Source: Lachnospiraceae bacterium
GTDB lineage: Bacteria; Bacillota; Clostridia; Lachnospirales; Lachnospiraceae
Direction: 5' to 3'
DNA: 59,890 nt
NCBI GenBank assembly: GCA_004557975.1
Contig: SFEV01000009.1
Span: 1-59,890 of the forward strand
Each line of letters starts with the position of its first letter. Positions within the stretch are counted from its first letter, which is position 1. This document shows, piece after piece, positions 8,776 to 16,084 of this stretch. The position numbers and the translations under genes are program-made. The notes beneath the pieces are model-generated. The model did not search any database and was not told where the DNA came from. It saw only the letters and a program-made list of their open reading frames with translations.

Positions 8776-9789
8776 TTACTGGTCAGCCGCACTGCGGAAC
8801 TGGTCTACATTCTGCCTCGTGATAATATTGAGGTCCACACTGAAATAACTGCTGGCATATCCCATGCTGTAATACTCCTCCAGAGCTTCGATACAGCGCT
8901 GGCCGATCTGCTTCGTATCCAGCGTCACCGCCATCGGAACCGTCCCCCTCTCGATGGCATCGAGAATCGTCTCCGACTGGTAATATCCGATAATGTCCAC
9001 GCTGCCCACCTGGTTGTAATCTACCATGGCGTGGTAGGCACGCTCTCCGTCCTTCTCATTCATGCATACCAGAATGTCGGGGCGCGTGCTCTCATCGTTG
9101 ATCAGGTCACGGATATCTTCCTCCGTATCAAATGTACTGGACGACAGAAATGTCAGCGGCTGTATTTTCACACTGCTTTTCTGCGTTTCAGACAGCCCTT
9201 CCAGCACCGTGGCCTTCAGCTCCTTGAAAATCAGATCGTTGCCGCTGTCTCCATAGTTCAGCAGCACCGTAATATTCTCTGTCTCATCATCGACGCACGT
9301 CAGAATCTGTCTGCCGTACGTAGTACCCATCTGATAACTGTTGACGCCCACAAAGCTTTTTCTGGCGCTGGTCGTATCGTCATCGAGCACCGTAATCACC
9401 GGAATTCCTGATTCATCGGCTGCATTGATGGCTTCCTGCATCTTTTTTGTCCCGTCCGGCTTCAGGATGATGCCGTCCACCTTTGCCGCTATCGCAATAT
9501 TTACGTATGACAGGGGATCGTAATCGCTGACCGCCCAGTCACACAGAAGCTCCACGTATGCACCCTGACTCTCGGCTTCCTCCCTGGCGCTTTGGTAGAT
9601 ATCCTGCCACAGCTCCGAATCCGAATCGTCGGGAATCATGGCATAATGGTGCGTGTATTCTTTATTATTTCCAAGCTCTCCCCACTCGTTTTTCTCAATC
9701 GTTCTGATATAATATCTCCAGCCGATAATCGTCAGAAAAATCGCGCATACAAGAGCTGCGAGAGCGTAATAAACCGTATTCTTTTTCAA
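8776..9789 (-). CDS. Membrane-anchored sugar-binding sensor protein (XylFII-like)
   Basis: Protein of 337 residues with one N-terminal membrane anchor (about residues 7-25) and no lipobox or clear signal-peptidase site. The remaining 300 residues are a type I periplasmic-binding fold (VDGIILKPDGTKKMQEAINAA; GIPVITVLDDD). The start is TTG with GGGAGG nine bases upstream. It lies directly before the sensor kinase and response regulator genes. This is the layout of XylFII-LytS-YesN, in which the anchored binding protein reports sugar to the kinase. A role as a signalling protein and not a transporter subunit is inferred from the anchor and position. Confidence 0.75.
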   Translation of the reverse strand: MKKNTVYYALAALVCAIFLTIIGWRYYIRTIEKNEWGELGNNKEYTHHYAMIPDDSDSELWQDIYQSAREEAESQGAYVELLCDWAVSDYDPLSYVNIAIAAKVDGIILKPDGTKKMQEAINAADESGIPVITVLDDDTTSARKSFVGVNSYQMGTTYGRQILTCVDDETENITVLLNYGDSGNDLIFKELKATVLEGLSETQKSSVKIQPLTFLSSSTFDTEEDIRDLINDESTRPDILVCMNEKDGERAYHAMVDYNQVGSVDIIGYYQSETILDAIERGTVPMAVTLDTKQIGQRCIEALEEYYSMGYASSYFSVDLNIITRQNVDQFRSAADQ

Positions 9790-9825
9790 TTTTCAATTCC
9801 TCCCACAGCTCTTCATTTTGCAGAC

Positions 9826-9868
9826 GAAGCTGCGCAGAACAGAATCTCTCCTGTCCCGCAGCAGCTTC
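9826..9868 (-). promoter_or_regulatory. Intercistronic hairpin between galM and sensor cassette
   Basis: Arms GAAGCTGC (9826-9833) and GCAGCTTC (9861-9868), with further internal pairing of ACAG with CTGT. There is no T tract on the minus strand, so it is more likely an RNA-stability or processing element than a terminator. Confidence 0.45.
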
Positions 9869-9895
9869 CGCTATTACTGTATCGTGGTTATGTAC

Positions 9896-10945
9896 TTATC
9901 TTACGGAAAATCTGTAAATCGTCTCCGAATCATACTTTTCCCCTGCCCGAAGAAGCGGAGAATCAAAGCCTTCCTGGTTGATGGAATTCGGATAATAATG
10001 GGACTCCAGACAGAAGCCGTGGCGCTTTCCGTATGTCACGCCGCCCTTTCCCTTCTGCTCATAAATACTGTTTCCTGCATAGAACTGCATGCCGCAGCAG
10101 TCTGTAAATGCTTCCATGACGATGCCGGTCTTTTCACTGTACGCTTCCGCCATTTTCTTCATCGTGCCTGCCTTCGGTGAGAGCGCAAAATTGTGATCAA
10201 ATCCGCCTCCGAATTTCAGCTGATCAAAGTCTGCGCTGATATCACGGCCGATCGGCTTCGGTGTTGTAAAGTCCATCGGAGTGCCGGCTACCGGCGCAAT
10301 CTCGCCGGTGGGAATAGACTGCGCATCACGCACGGGAGTGTAATAATCTGCGGCGATCATCAGGATCTGATCCTCCACGGAGCCGCTCTCGTGTCCCGCC
10401 AGATTGAAATAGGAATGGTTCGTCAGATTTACCACCGTATCTGCGTCGGATACTCCCTCGTAGTGAAGCTTCACTTCATTGTCATCCGTCAGTGTGTAGG
10501 TCACTGTGATCTGAAGATTTCCCGGAAATCCCTGATCCCCGTCCGGGCTTGCCAGTGCAAAAGTAATGCTGTTGGCCGCCTCATCCACAGCCTTCACGTC
10601 CCATCTGCGGCCGTCGTATCCGTCCGGTCCGCTGTGCAGATTGTTTTCATTATCATTGATGACCAGCTGATACGTTTTTCCGTTGATCGTAAATCTGCCC
10701 TTGTCAATACGGTTGCCGCATCTTCCGATGACAGTGCCGAAATAGCACGTATTGTCGATGTAATCCTGCGGTGTTTCATACCCCAGTACCACGTCACGCA
10801 GCACTCCATCCCTGTCCGGGACAATAAGATCCACCAGCGTTGCGCCCAGATCTGTCACCTTCATTGTGACATTGTTTTTGTTGGTAAAGGAGTAGGTGGA
10901 AATCTCAATTCCATCATTTATTGTTCCATAAAATTCTTTCTGCAT
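9896..10945 (-). CDS. galM: Aldose 1-epimerase (mutarotase)
   Basis: Cytosolic enzyme of 349 residues that interconverts alpha and beta anomers of aldoses such as galactose, xylose or arabinose, feeding isomerases and kinases. Family motifs are all visible: sugar-contact Arg in GRCGNRI, the NNLHSGPDGYDGRRWD block with catalytic His, TNHSYFNLAGH with the second His, and the catalytic Glu near the C-terminus in CLESHYYPNS. Start ATG at 10945 follows AGGAG at 10-base spacing. An upstream in-frame ATG at 10969 lacks a ribosome site. It lies between the pentose isomerase gene and the sugar-sensor genes. Confidence 0.9.
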   Translation of the reverse strand: MQKEFYGTINDGIEISTYSFTNKNNVTMKVTDLGATLVDLIVPDRDGVLRDVVLGYETPQDYIDNTCYFGTVIGRCGNRIDKGRFTINGKTYQLVINDNENNLHSGPDGYDGRRWDVKAVDEAANSITFALASPDGDQGFPGNLQITVTYTLTDDNEVKLHYEGVSDADTVVNLTNHSYFNLAGHESGSVEDQILMIAADYYTPVRDAQSIPTGEIAPVAGTPMDFTTPKPIGRDISADFDQLKFGGGFDHNFALSPKAGTMKKMAEAYSEKTGIVMEAFTDCCGMQFYAGNSIYEQKGKGGVTYGKRHGFCLESHYYPNSINQEGFDSPLLRAGEKYDSETIYRFSVR

Positions 10946-10984
10946 ATCTGATATTCTCCTGTCATGCATCCTGTTCTGATGTGG

Positions 10985-11010
10985 ATCCGCTTTTGCTCAG
11001 TCAAGCGGAT
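10985..11010. repeat. Inverted repeat upstream of galM
   Basis: Perfect arms ATCCGCTT (10985-10992) and AAGCGGAT (11003-11010) separated by 10 bases, about 40-65 bases upstream of the galM start. It could be an operator or an RNA hairpin in the 5' region. No clear promoter was seen with it. Confidence 0.4.
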
Positions 11011-11039
11011 ATTTGCAATCCGCATCGCTGCCTGCTCAT

Positions 11040-11064
11040 AACCGAATAACTGCCTAATTCGGTT
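11040..11064. promoter_or_regulatory. AACCGAAT-N9-ATTCGGTT dyad, possible operator
   Basis: Perfect 8-base arms (11040-11047 and 11057-11064) about 100 bases upstream of galM. The single half-site ATTCGGTT recurs at 47417-47424, just downstream of a strong promoter for the GH4 gene. The shape fits a transcription-factor operator. Which regulator binds is unknown. Confidence 0.4.
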
Positions 11065-11074
11065 AAACGACAAG

Positions 11075-11110
11075 TGCGGGAAGCAGCCGGACCGCCGGAC
11101 ACTTCCCGCA
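11075..11110 (-). terminator. Strong hairpin after the isomerase gene
   Basis: Perfect 9-bp stem TGCGGGAAG (11075-11083) with CTTCCCGCA (11102-11110) and an inner CCGG/CCGG pairing. It lies 60 bases past the isomerase stop. The minus-strand tail (CTTGTCGTTT) is only weakly T-rich, so this may be a partial terminator or an mRNA 3' stabiliser. Confidence 0.5.
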
Positions 11111-11169
11111 TATGTTTGCCTTGGATTTTATTTCTCAGCGGACAAGCTCTCCGTCCCGCGTACGCATAC

Positions 11170-12654
11170 TTATGCGAACGGATTCTCTGTTCTGTACGGT
11201 ACAGATGCCGGATGGTTGTATCCGATTTCGTCCGGACAAACGCCGATCAGCTTGAATACCTCAAACAGCGCTTTGCCGTGATGTCCGAATGCAACTGCTC
11301 CGTGATGCGGATAATTGCCCTCGATCAGTACGTGGCGATAGAAACGTCCCATTTCCGGAATAGCGAATACACCGATTCCTCCGAAGGACTTTGTAGCTAC
11401 CGGAAGGATCTCGCCCTGTGCAACGTAAGCGCGCAGTACATTGTCTGCTGTGCTCTGGAGACGGAAGAATGTGATGTCGCCCGGTACGATATCTCCCTCG
11501 AGTGTTCCGTTTGTAACCTCTACCGGAAGACTTCTTGCCATGATCTTCTGATACTTCATGCTGAAGTTTGTCAGCTTGGATGAGCATGTGTTTCCACAGT
11601 GGAAGCCCATGAATGTATCCTTGTGTGTATAGTTGTATTTGCCCTTGATGGACTCTTCGTACATATCTGCCGGTACGGAGTTGTTGATATCAAGCAGTGT
11701 CACTGCATCGTTGCTTACGCATGTTCCGATGTACTCGGACAGAGCGCCGTAGATATCTACCTCACAGGATACCGGAATACCCTTTGCTGTCAGACGTCCG
11801 TTTACATAGCACGGTACGAAACCGAACTGTGTCTGGAATGCCGGCCAGCATTTTCCTGCGATGGCAACGTATTTTCTGTAGCCTCTGTGAGCCTCTACCC
11901 AGTCAAGCAGAGTCAGCTCATACTGTGCAAGCTTAGCCAGGATCTCCGGCTTCTTGTTGCCGCAGCCAAGGTCAGCTTCCATATCCTTTACAACTTCCGG
12001 GATACGCGGATCGCCTGCATGCTTGTTGAATGCTTCGAACAGGTCAAGCTCGGAGTTCTCTTCGATCTCAACGCCAAGGTTGTAGAGCTGCTTGATCGGT
12101 GCGTTACATGCCAGGAAGTTCAGCGGACGCGGACCGAAGGAGATGATCTTCAGGTTCTTCAGACCAACCACTGCACGTGCGATCGGAAGGAACTCATGGA
12201 TCATGTCTGCACACTCGTCAGCCGTTCCAACCGGATATTCCGGAATGTATGCACGGACATTGCGCAGCTTCAGGTTGTAGCTTGCATTGAGCATTCCGCA
12301 GTAAGCGTCGCCACGGCCGTCGCTTAAGTCATTCTGGCTCTCCTCTGCTGCTGCGATGAACATAGCCGGACCGTCAAAATGCTTTGCAAGAAGTGACTCG
12401 GAGATTTCCGGACCGAAGTTTCCAAGGTAAACAACGAGAGCCTCGCAGCCTGCTGCCTTGACATCTTCCAGAGCCTGTACCATATGGATTTCACTCTCTA
12501 CGATGCAGACAGGACACTCATAGATGTCTGCCTCATCATATTTCGCCTTATAAGCCTCTACCAGAGCTTTTCTTCTGTTTACAGACAGTGATTCCGGGAA
12601 ACAGTCACGGCTCACTGCCACAATACCAACTTTTACTTTCGGAATGTTAATCAT
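11170..12654 (-). CDS. FucI/AraA-superfamily sugar isomerase
   Basis: Cytosolic aldose-ketose isomerase-like protein of 494 residues. The N-terminal half has the fucose-isomerase fold (VKVGIVAVSRDCFPES; EALVVYLGNFGPE). Likely metal ligands are Glu and Asp in SCEVDIYGAL, Asp in LLDINN, and His in the PHHGAVAFGHHG block. The ATG at 12654 has GGAGG nine bases upstream. The next genes are DUF4867 and xylulokinase, and no xylA, araD or fucK/fucA is present. It may thus make a ketopentose (xylulose or ribulose) for the adjacent kinase. It is only distantly like classical AraA or FucI, so I give no symbol. Confidence 0.75.
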   Translation of the reverse strand: MINIPKVKVGIVAVSRDCFPESLSVNRRKALVEAYKAKYDEADIYECPVCIVESEIHMVQALEDVKAAGCEALVVYLGNFGPEISESLLAKHFDGPAMFIAAAEESQNDLSDGRGDAYCGMLNASYNLKLRNVRAYIPEYPVGTADECADMIHEFLPIARAVVGLKNLKIISFGPRPLNFLACNAPIKQLYNLGVEIEENSELDLFEAFNKHAGDPRIPEVVKDMEADLGCGNKKPEILAKLAQYELTLLDWVEAHRGYRKYVAIAGKCWPAFQTQFGFVPCYVNGRLTAKGIPVSCEVDIYGALSEYIGTCVSNDAVTLLDINNSVPADMYEESIKGKYNYTHKDTFMGFHCGNTCSSKLTNFSMKYQKIMARSLPVEVTNGTLEGDIVPGDITFFRLQSTADNVLRAYVAQGEILPVATKSFGGIGVFAIPEMGRFYRHVLIEGNYPHHGAVAFGHHGKALFEVFKLIGVCPDEIGYNHPASVPYRTENPFA

Positions 12655-12684
12655 TGTTCTTTTCCTCCTGTTTTTTGATTTGCC

Positions 12685-12764
12685 GTAACAGTTGAGATAC
12701 ATTTCTGTTACGTGCTGTATCGCCGGTCCGAAAACCGGCTGCTCATACCCGCATATCCGGGTAT
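12685..12764 (-). promoter_or_regulatory. Three tandem hairpins between DUF4867 gene and isomerase gene
   Basis: Three perfect inverted repeats in 80 bases: GTAACAG/CTGTTAC (12685-12691, 12705-12711), GCCGGT/ACCGGC (12722-12727, 12734-12739) and ATACCCG/CGGGTAT (12745-12751, 12758-12764). None has a clear T tract. They may set the ratio of upstream and downstream messages by processing or attenuation (inference). Confidence 0.5.
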
Positions 12765-12774
12765 AATGCTCCTG

Positions 12775-13392
12775 TTATCTGATGCAGATATTTGCACCCT
12801 TCAGACCCAGCGGTGATCCCTCCGGAAGACCTCCCTCCGGATGACCGATCAGCCATTTGTTTCTGGCAGTCAGTCTTGCGTCCTCTCCGCCTGCATGTGA
12901 TTCTTCAAGCGGAAGATTCGTATCCTTCGGCAGGACGATTGCCACCTGGAATCCGTTTTCGTCACCGTTGCACGGTGCATAATGCAGTGTCGTTGCGTAC
13001 AGCTCAACCGCCGTTCCCTTCGGAAGGAAAAACGCCTCGATCTTCGCCGTATCATATGTACCGTCATCCTCCACATCCGGCTGCCAGCCGACGAGAAGAA
13101 CGGCATCTGTTCCCGCCACATTGATCTCGGAGGAACGGTGATACTCCACTGCGTTCAGATAATAATTGTTGCCGTTGCAGTATCCGATCTGGATCGGAAG
13201 CTCTCCGTAAGCTTTCTTCTGCAGCTCGCCGAATACCGGAAGCGCTTCCAGAGAAGCCACTGACGGCTCATATACAACATCAGCCGGAAGCGGTGTCTTT
13301 GCCAGCGCTTCCACCAGTCCTGAAAAATCAATACCTTCTACTATGCGGCCATACTTTCTGAAGGACGCATCGGTTACTTTTTTAATTTCCAT
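12775..13392 (-). CDS. DUF4867 family protein
   Basis: Protein of 205 residues matching what I recall of DUF4867, a family found beside xylulokinase and FucI/AraA-like isomerase genes in Clostridia. It has no signal peptide or membrane segment. A beta-rich central region (AVLLVGWQPD; AFFLPKGTAVELYATTLHYAPC) looks cupin-like, with His in TLHYAPC as a possible metal or sugar contact. The ATG at 13392 follows GGGAG. It lies 33 bases after the xylulokinase stop, so it is co-transcribed. Its molecular activity is unknown. A sugar epimerase, lyase or sensor role would fit. Confidence 0.75.
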   Translation of the reverse strand: MEIKKVTDASFRKYGRIVEGIDFSGLVEALAKTPLPADVVYEPSVASLEALPVFGELQKKAYGELPIQIGYCNGNNYYLNAVEYHRSSEINVAGTDAVLLVGWQPDVEDDGTYDTAKIEAFFLPKGTAVELYATTLHYAPCNGDENGFQVAIVLPKDTNLPLEESHAGGEDARLTARNKWLIGHPEGGLPEGSPLGLKGANICIR

Positions 13393-13425
13393 GGTAATTA
13401 CTCCCTTTGTCAATATCTGCGTAAA

Positions 13426-14895
13426 TTACTGAATCACATCAAACAGAGGCTTGCAGGTCGGATAAATCTGTCTGAACTGCGCATAGCGTGCCTCATATTT
13501 TTCTACCAGCTCCGGATCCGGCTCAACCGTATCGATGATCTTAACAAGCTTCGCTGCGGCCTCTTCAACGGATGCGTACTCGCCGCATGCCACTGCTGCC
13601 AGCATTGCGCCGCCCAGCGCCGGTCCTTCCTCGCTCTCGATCACATCCACCTTGAGGTTCAGGACGTTCGCGATAATCTTCTTCCAGAGCGGGCTCTTTG
13701 CACCGCCGCCGCAGATCTTTGTGCGCTCAATCTTAATTCCCAGTGCCTTCGCCACCTCAAGAGAATCTCTCAGTGCAAATGCCACACCTTCCAGAACTGC
13801 CTGAGTCATATCCGCCCGCGTCGTATCCATCGTCATGCCGATAAAGGTAGCACGTGCATTGGGATTGTTGTGCGGGGAACGCTCACCCATCAGATACGGC
13901 AGAAAATATACGTGATTTTCACCGAGCTTCGTGATTGCAGTCTGCTCCGCCGCGTAATCCTTCGTGCCGATGATTTCATCCATCCACCATTTATTGCAGG
14001 ATGCAGCGCTGAGCATGCAGCCCATCAGATGATAATGTCCGTCCGCATGTGCAAACGCGTGAAGGGCATTGAACTTGTCCACGCCGAATTTTTCAGAGGA
14101 AATAAAGATCGTGCCGCTTGTGCCAAGGGAAATATTACACATTCCGTCGCCTACTGTACCTGTACCGACTGCTGCAGCCGCATTGTCCCCGGCACCTGCC
14201 ACTACCTTTACCGTCTCCGGAATGCCAAGCTCTGCTGCGATCTCCGGAAGAACTGTTCCGACTGCCTCATAGCTCTCGTAAATCTTTGCCATCTGATCCT
14301 CGCGGACTCCGCAGATCTCCAGCATTTCCTTCGACCAGCAGCGGTTCTTCACATCAAACACAAGCATACCGGAAGCATCCGATACGTCTGTGCAGTGCAC
14401 ACCGGACAGCCTGTATGCGATGTAATCCTTCGGAAGCATGATTTTTGCGATTCTTGCAAAATTCTCAGGTTCCTTGTTCTTTACCCAGAGAATCTTCGGA
14501 GCTGTAAAGCCCGTAAAGGAGATGTTGGCCGTGTACTCGGAAAGCTTTTCTTTTCCGATTACATTATTCAGATAATCACACTCCTCATACGTTCTTCCAT
14601 CGTTCCACAGAAGTGCCGGACGGATTACCTGATCCTGGTCATCAAGGATCACGAGTCCATGCATCTGTCCGCCAAAGCTGATGCCTGCCACCTGGCTTTT
14701 ATCACAATCTGCAAGAAGCTCCTTCAGTCCCGCCATGGTCTGCTCATACCAGTCCTCCGGCTTCTGCTCCGACCAGCCCGGATTCGGAAAATAAATCGGA
14801 TACTCCTTTGAGACAATTCTCTGAATTTTTCCTGCCCCGTCCATCAGCAGCAGCTTCACCGCCGATGTACCGAGGTCCACACCAATATACAGCAT
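13426..14895 (-). CDS. xylB: Xylulokinase, FGGY family
   Basis: Cytosolic kinase of 489 residues that phosphorylates a ketopentose, most likely D-xylulose, to feed the pentose phosphate pathway. It has the FGGY N-terminal phosphate loop YIGVDLGTSAVK, sugar-site motif GGQMHGLV, the AGAGDNAAAAVG block, LGTSGTIF, and the C-terminal kinase motif ICGGGAKSPLWKKI. All match XylB. The ATG at 14895 has AAAGGAG six bases upstream, and an upstream in-frame start has none. It is upstream of DUF4867 and the isomerase. The lipid-kinase gene ends only 41 bases before it, so both may share a message. Confidence 0.88.
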   Translation of the reverse strand: MLYIGVDLGTSAVKLLLMDGAGKIQRIVSKEYPIYFPNPGWSEQKPEDWYEQTMAGLKELLADCDKSQVAGISFGGQMHGLVILDDQDQVIRPALLWNDGRTYEECDYLNNVIGKEKLSEYTANISFTGFTAPKILWVKNKEPENFARIAKIMLPKDYIAYRLSGVHCTDVSDASGMLVFDVKNRCWSKEMLEICGVREDQMAKIYESYEAVGTVLPEIAAELGIPETVKVVAGAGDNAAAAVGTGTVGDGMCNISLGTSGTIFISSEKFGVDKFNALHAFAHADGHYHLMGCMLSAASCNKWWMDEIIGTKDYAAEQTAITKLGENHVYFLPYLMGERSPHNNPNARATFIGMTMDTTRADMTQAVLEGVAFALRDSLEVAKALGIKIERTKICGGGAKSPLWKKIIANVLNLKVDVIESEEGPALGGAMLAAVACGEYASVEEAAAKLVKIIDTVEPDPELVEKYEARYAQFRQIYPTCKPLFDVIQ

Positions 14896-14936
14896 ATCAA
14901 TCTCCTTTCTGTTGCAATATGAATTCAATGGTTCAC

Positions 14937-15860
14937 TTATATCTGGGCTCCGTGCAGAACCGGCTCGGCGGAGGACTCTGTCATAATTTCAAGCACCTGA
15001 TGCAGATTCTCAAGAACCACCTCTGTGTGCTCTCCGCCGTTCTCTCCGTCCCTTGTCCATGCCACAGGCTCTTCTGAGACAATCCTCAGTTTCCGCGTCT
15101 TAAAGCGCACGACCCTGCTGTTGGACTCGTCGCTCATGAGAACAGCTGCAATAATCTCCTGCCAGTCTATGATATTCTGCGGTGTCCGAACCATCGTCAC
15201 CTCAAACAAACCATCATTTAATTCCACATTTTTCCCCAGCACTCCCCTGATTCCGCCGACAGAGTTGGAATTCGTCACCAGACCGAGAATGTAATCCCCC
15301 TCTCCGGTAAACTCTTCGCTCTCGATCTGCAGATGACAGCTCTTCCAGGTACCTACCCGTTTAATTCCTTCTATCAGATACGCAGAATGCCCCAGTATAT
15401 TTTTCAGCTCCTGCTTCGTCTGATAGGAGACATCCGTAAAAATACCGAATGCGGCAACGTAGACAAAATAGTCCTCATTGAACTTCCCGATGTCGCACAT
15501 AAACGGTTCGCCCTCTGTGATAAGCTTCGCAGCCTGTTCCATCTGCTTCGGAATACCTATGCTGCTGGCAAAATCATTGGTACTGCCTGCAGGAATGTAT
15601 CCGACTGTGCGCCGCATGCCGCATTGCATCAGACCGGTGACCACTTCATCCAGCGTCCCGTCTCCTCCTCCGCAGACAATCATGTCAAATTCCTCTGCCC
15701 GTCTGCTGACCACCTCACAGCCGTCAAGAGTCTGCCTGGTGGGATAGACCGTCACATCAAAGCCTGCTGCCGAAAACGTCTCTATGATAGTTGACAAATG
15801 AGTCCGGATCAGTCCCTTGCCTGATCTGGGATTATACACAAACAGCATTTTTTTCCTCAT
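14937..15860 (-). CDS. Diacylglycerol kinase-family lipid kinase (DagK/YegS)
   Basis: Lipid kinase of 307 residues that phosphorylates diacylglycerol or a related lipid, recycling it into phospholipid synthesis. N-terminal nucleotide site: FVYNPRSGKG at residues 8-17, GGGDGTLDEV near 64 and PAGSTNDFA near 92. The C-terminal half is the usual beta-sandwich substrate domain. No membrane segment, as expected for the soluble DagK/YegS class. GGAG precedes the ATG. Being upstream of xylB is probably incidental, though the short gap allows read-through. Confidence 0.85.
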   Translation of the reverse strand: MRKKMLFVYNPRSGKGLIRTHLSTIIETFSAAGFDVTVYPTRQTLDGCEVVSRRAEEFDMIVCGGGDGTLDEVVTGLMQCGMRRTVGYIPAGSTNDFASSIGIPKQMEQAAKLITEGEPFMCDIGKFNEDYFVYVAAFGIFTDVSYQTKQELKNILGHSAYLIEGIKRVGTWKSCHLQIESEEFTGEGDYILGLVTNSNSVGGIRGVLGKNVELNDGLFEVTMVRTPQNIIDWQEIIAAVLMSDESNSRVVRFKTRKLRIVSEEPVAWTRDGENGGEHTEVVLENLHQVLEIMTESSAEPVLHGAQI

Positions 15861-15958
15861 AGCCTATTCTCCAATTCCTGTATCCCCAGATGTGATTTTT
15901 GATAATTTTCAACAAATATTCAGCAAAAAACAGCCCAAAACACCTTATTCTGCTGTAT

Positions 15959-15987
15959 ATTTTACTACGTTCCGTAATGAATCACAA
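15959..15987 (-). promoter_or_regulatory. Candidate sigma-A promoter for dagK (and xylB)
   Basis: On the minus strand, TTGTGA (15982-15987) and TAAAAT (15959-15964) are separated by 17 bases, about 100 bases upstream of the dagK start in an AT-rich stretch. Nothing else is seen in the 220-base gap up to topB. Confidence 0.5.
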
Positions 15988-16084
15988 GTAAATTATTGCT
16001 AAATTATAGTTCTTTTTTTGCTATTTTATTACGGCTCTCTGCGTCCCGAAACACTGCACTTCTCTGATCATGATGCAGCGAATA

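Noticed and set aside
11170..12654. Naming the isomerase araA or fucI
   Set aside because: It has the superfamily fold and motifs but is not close enough to either classical enzyme, and no arabinose or fucose kinase/aldolase genes accompany it.
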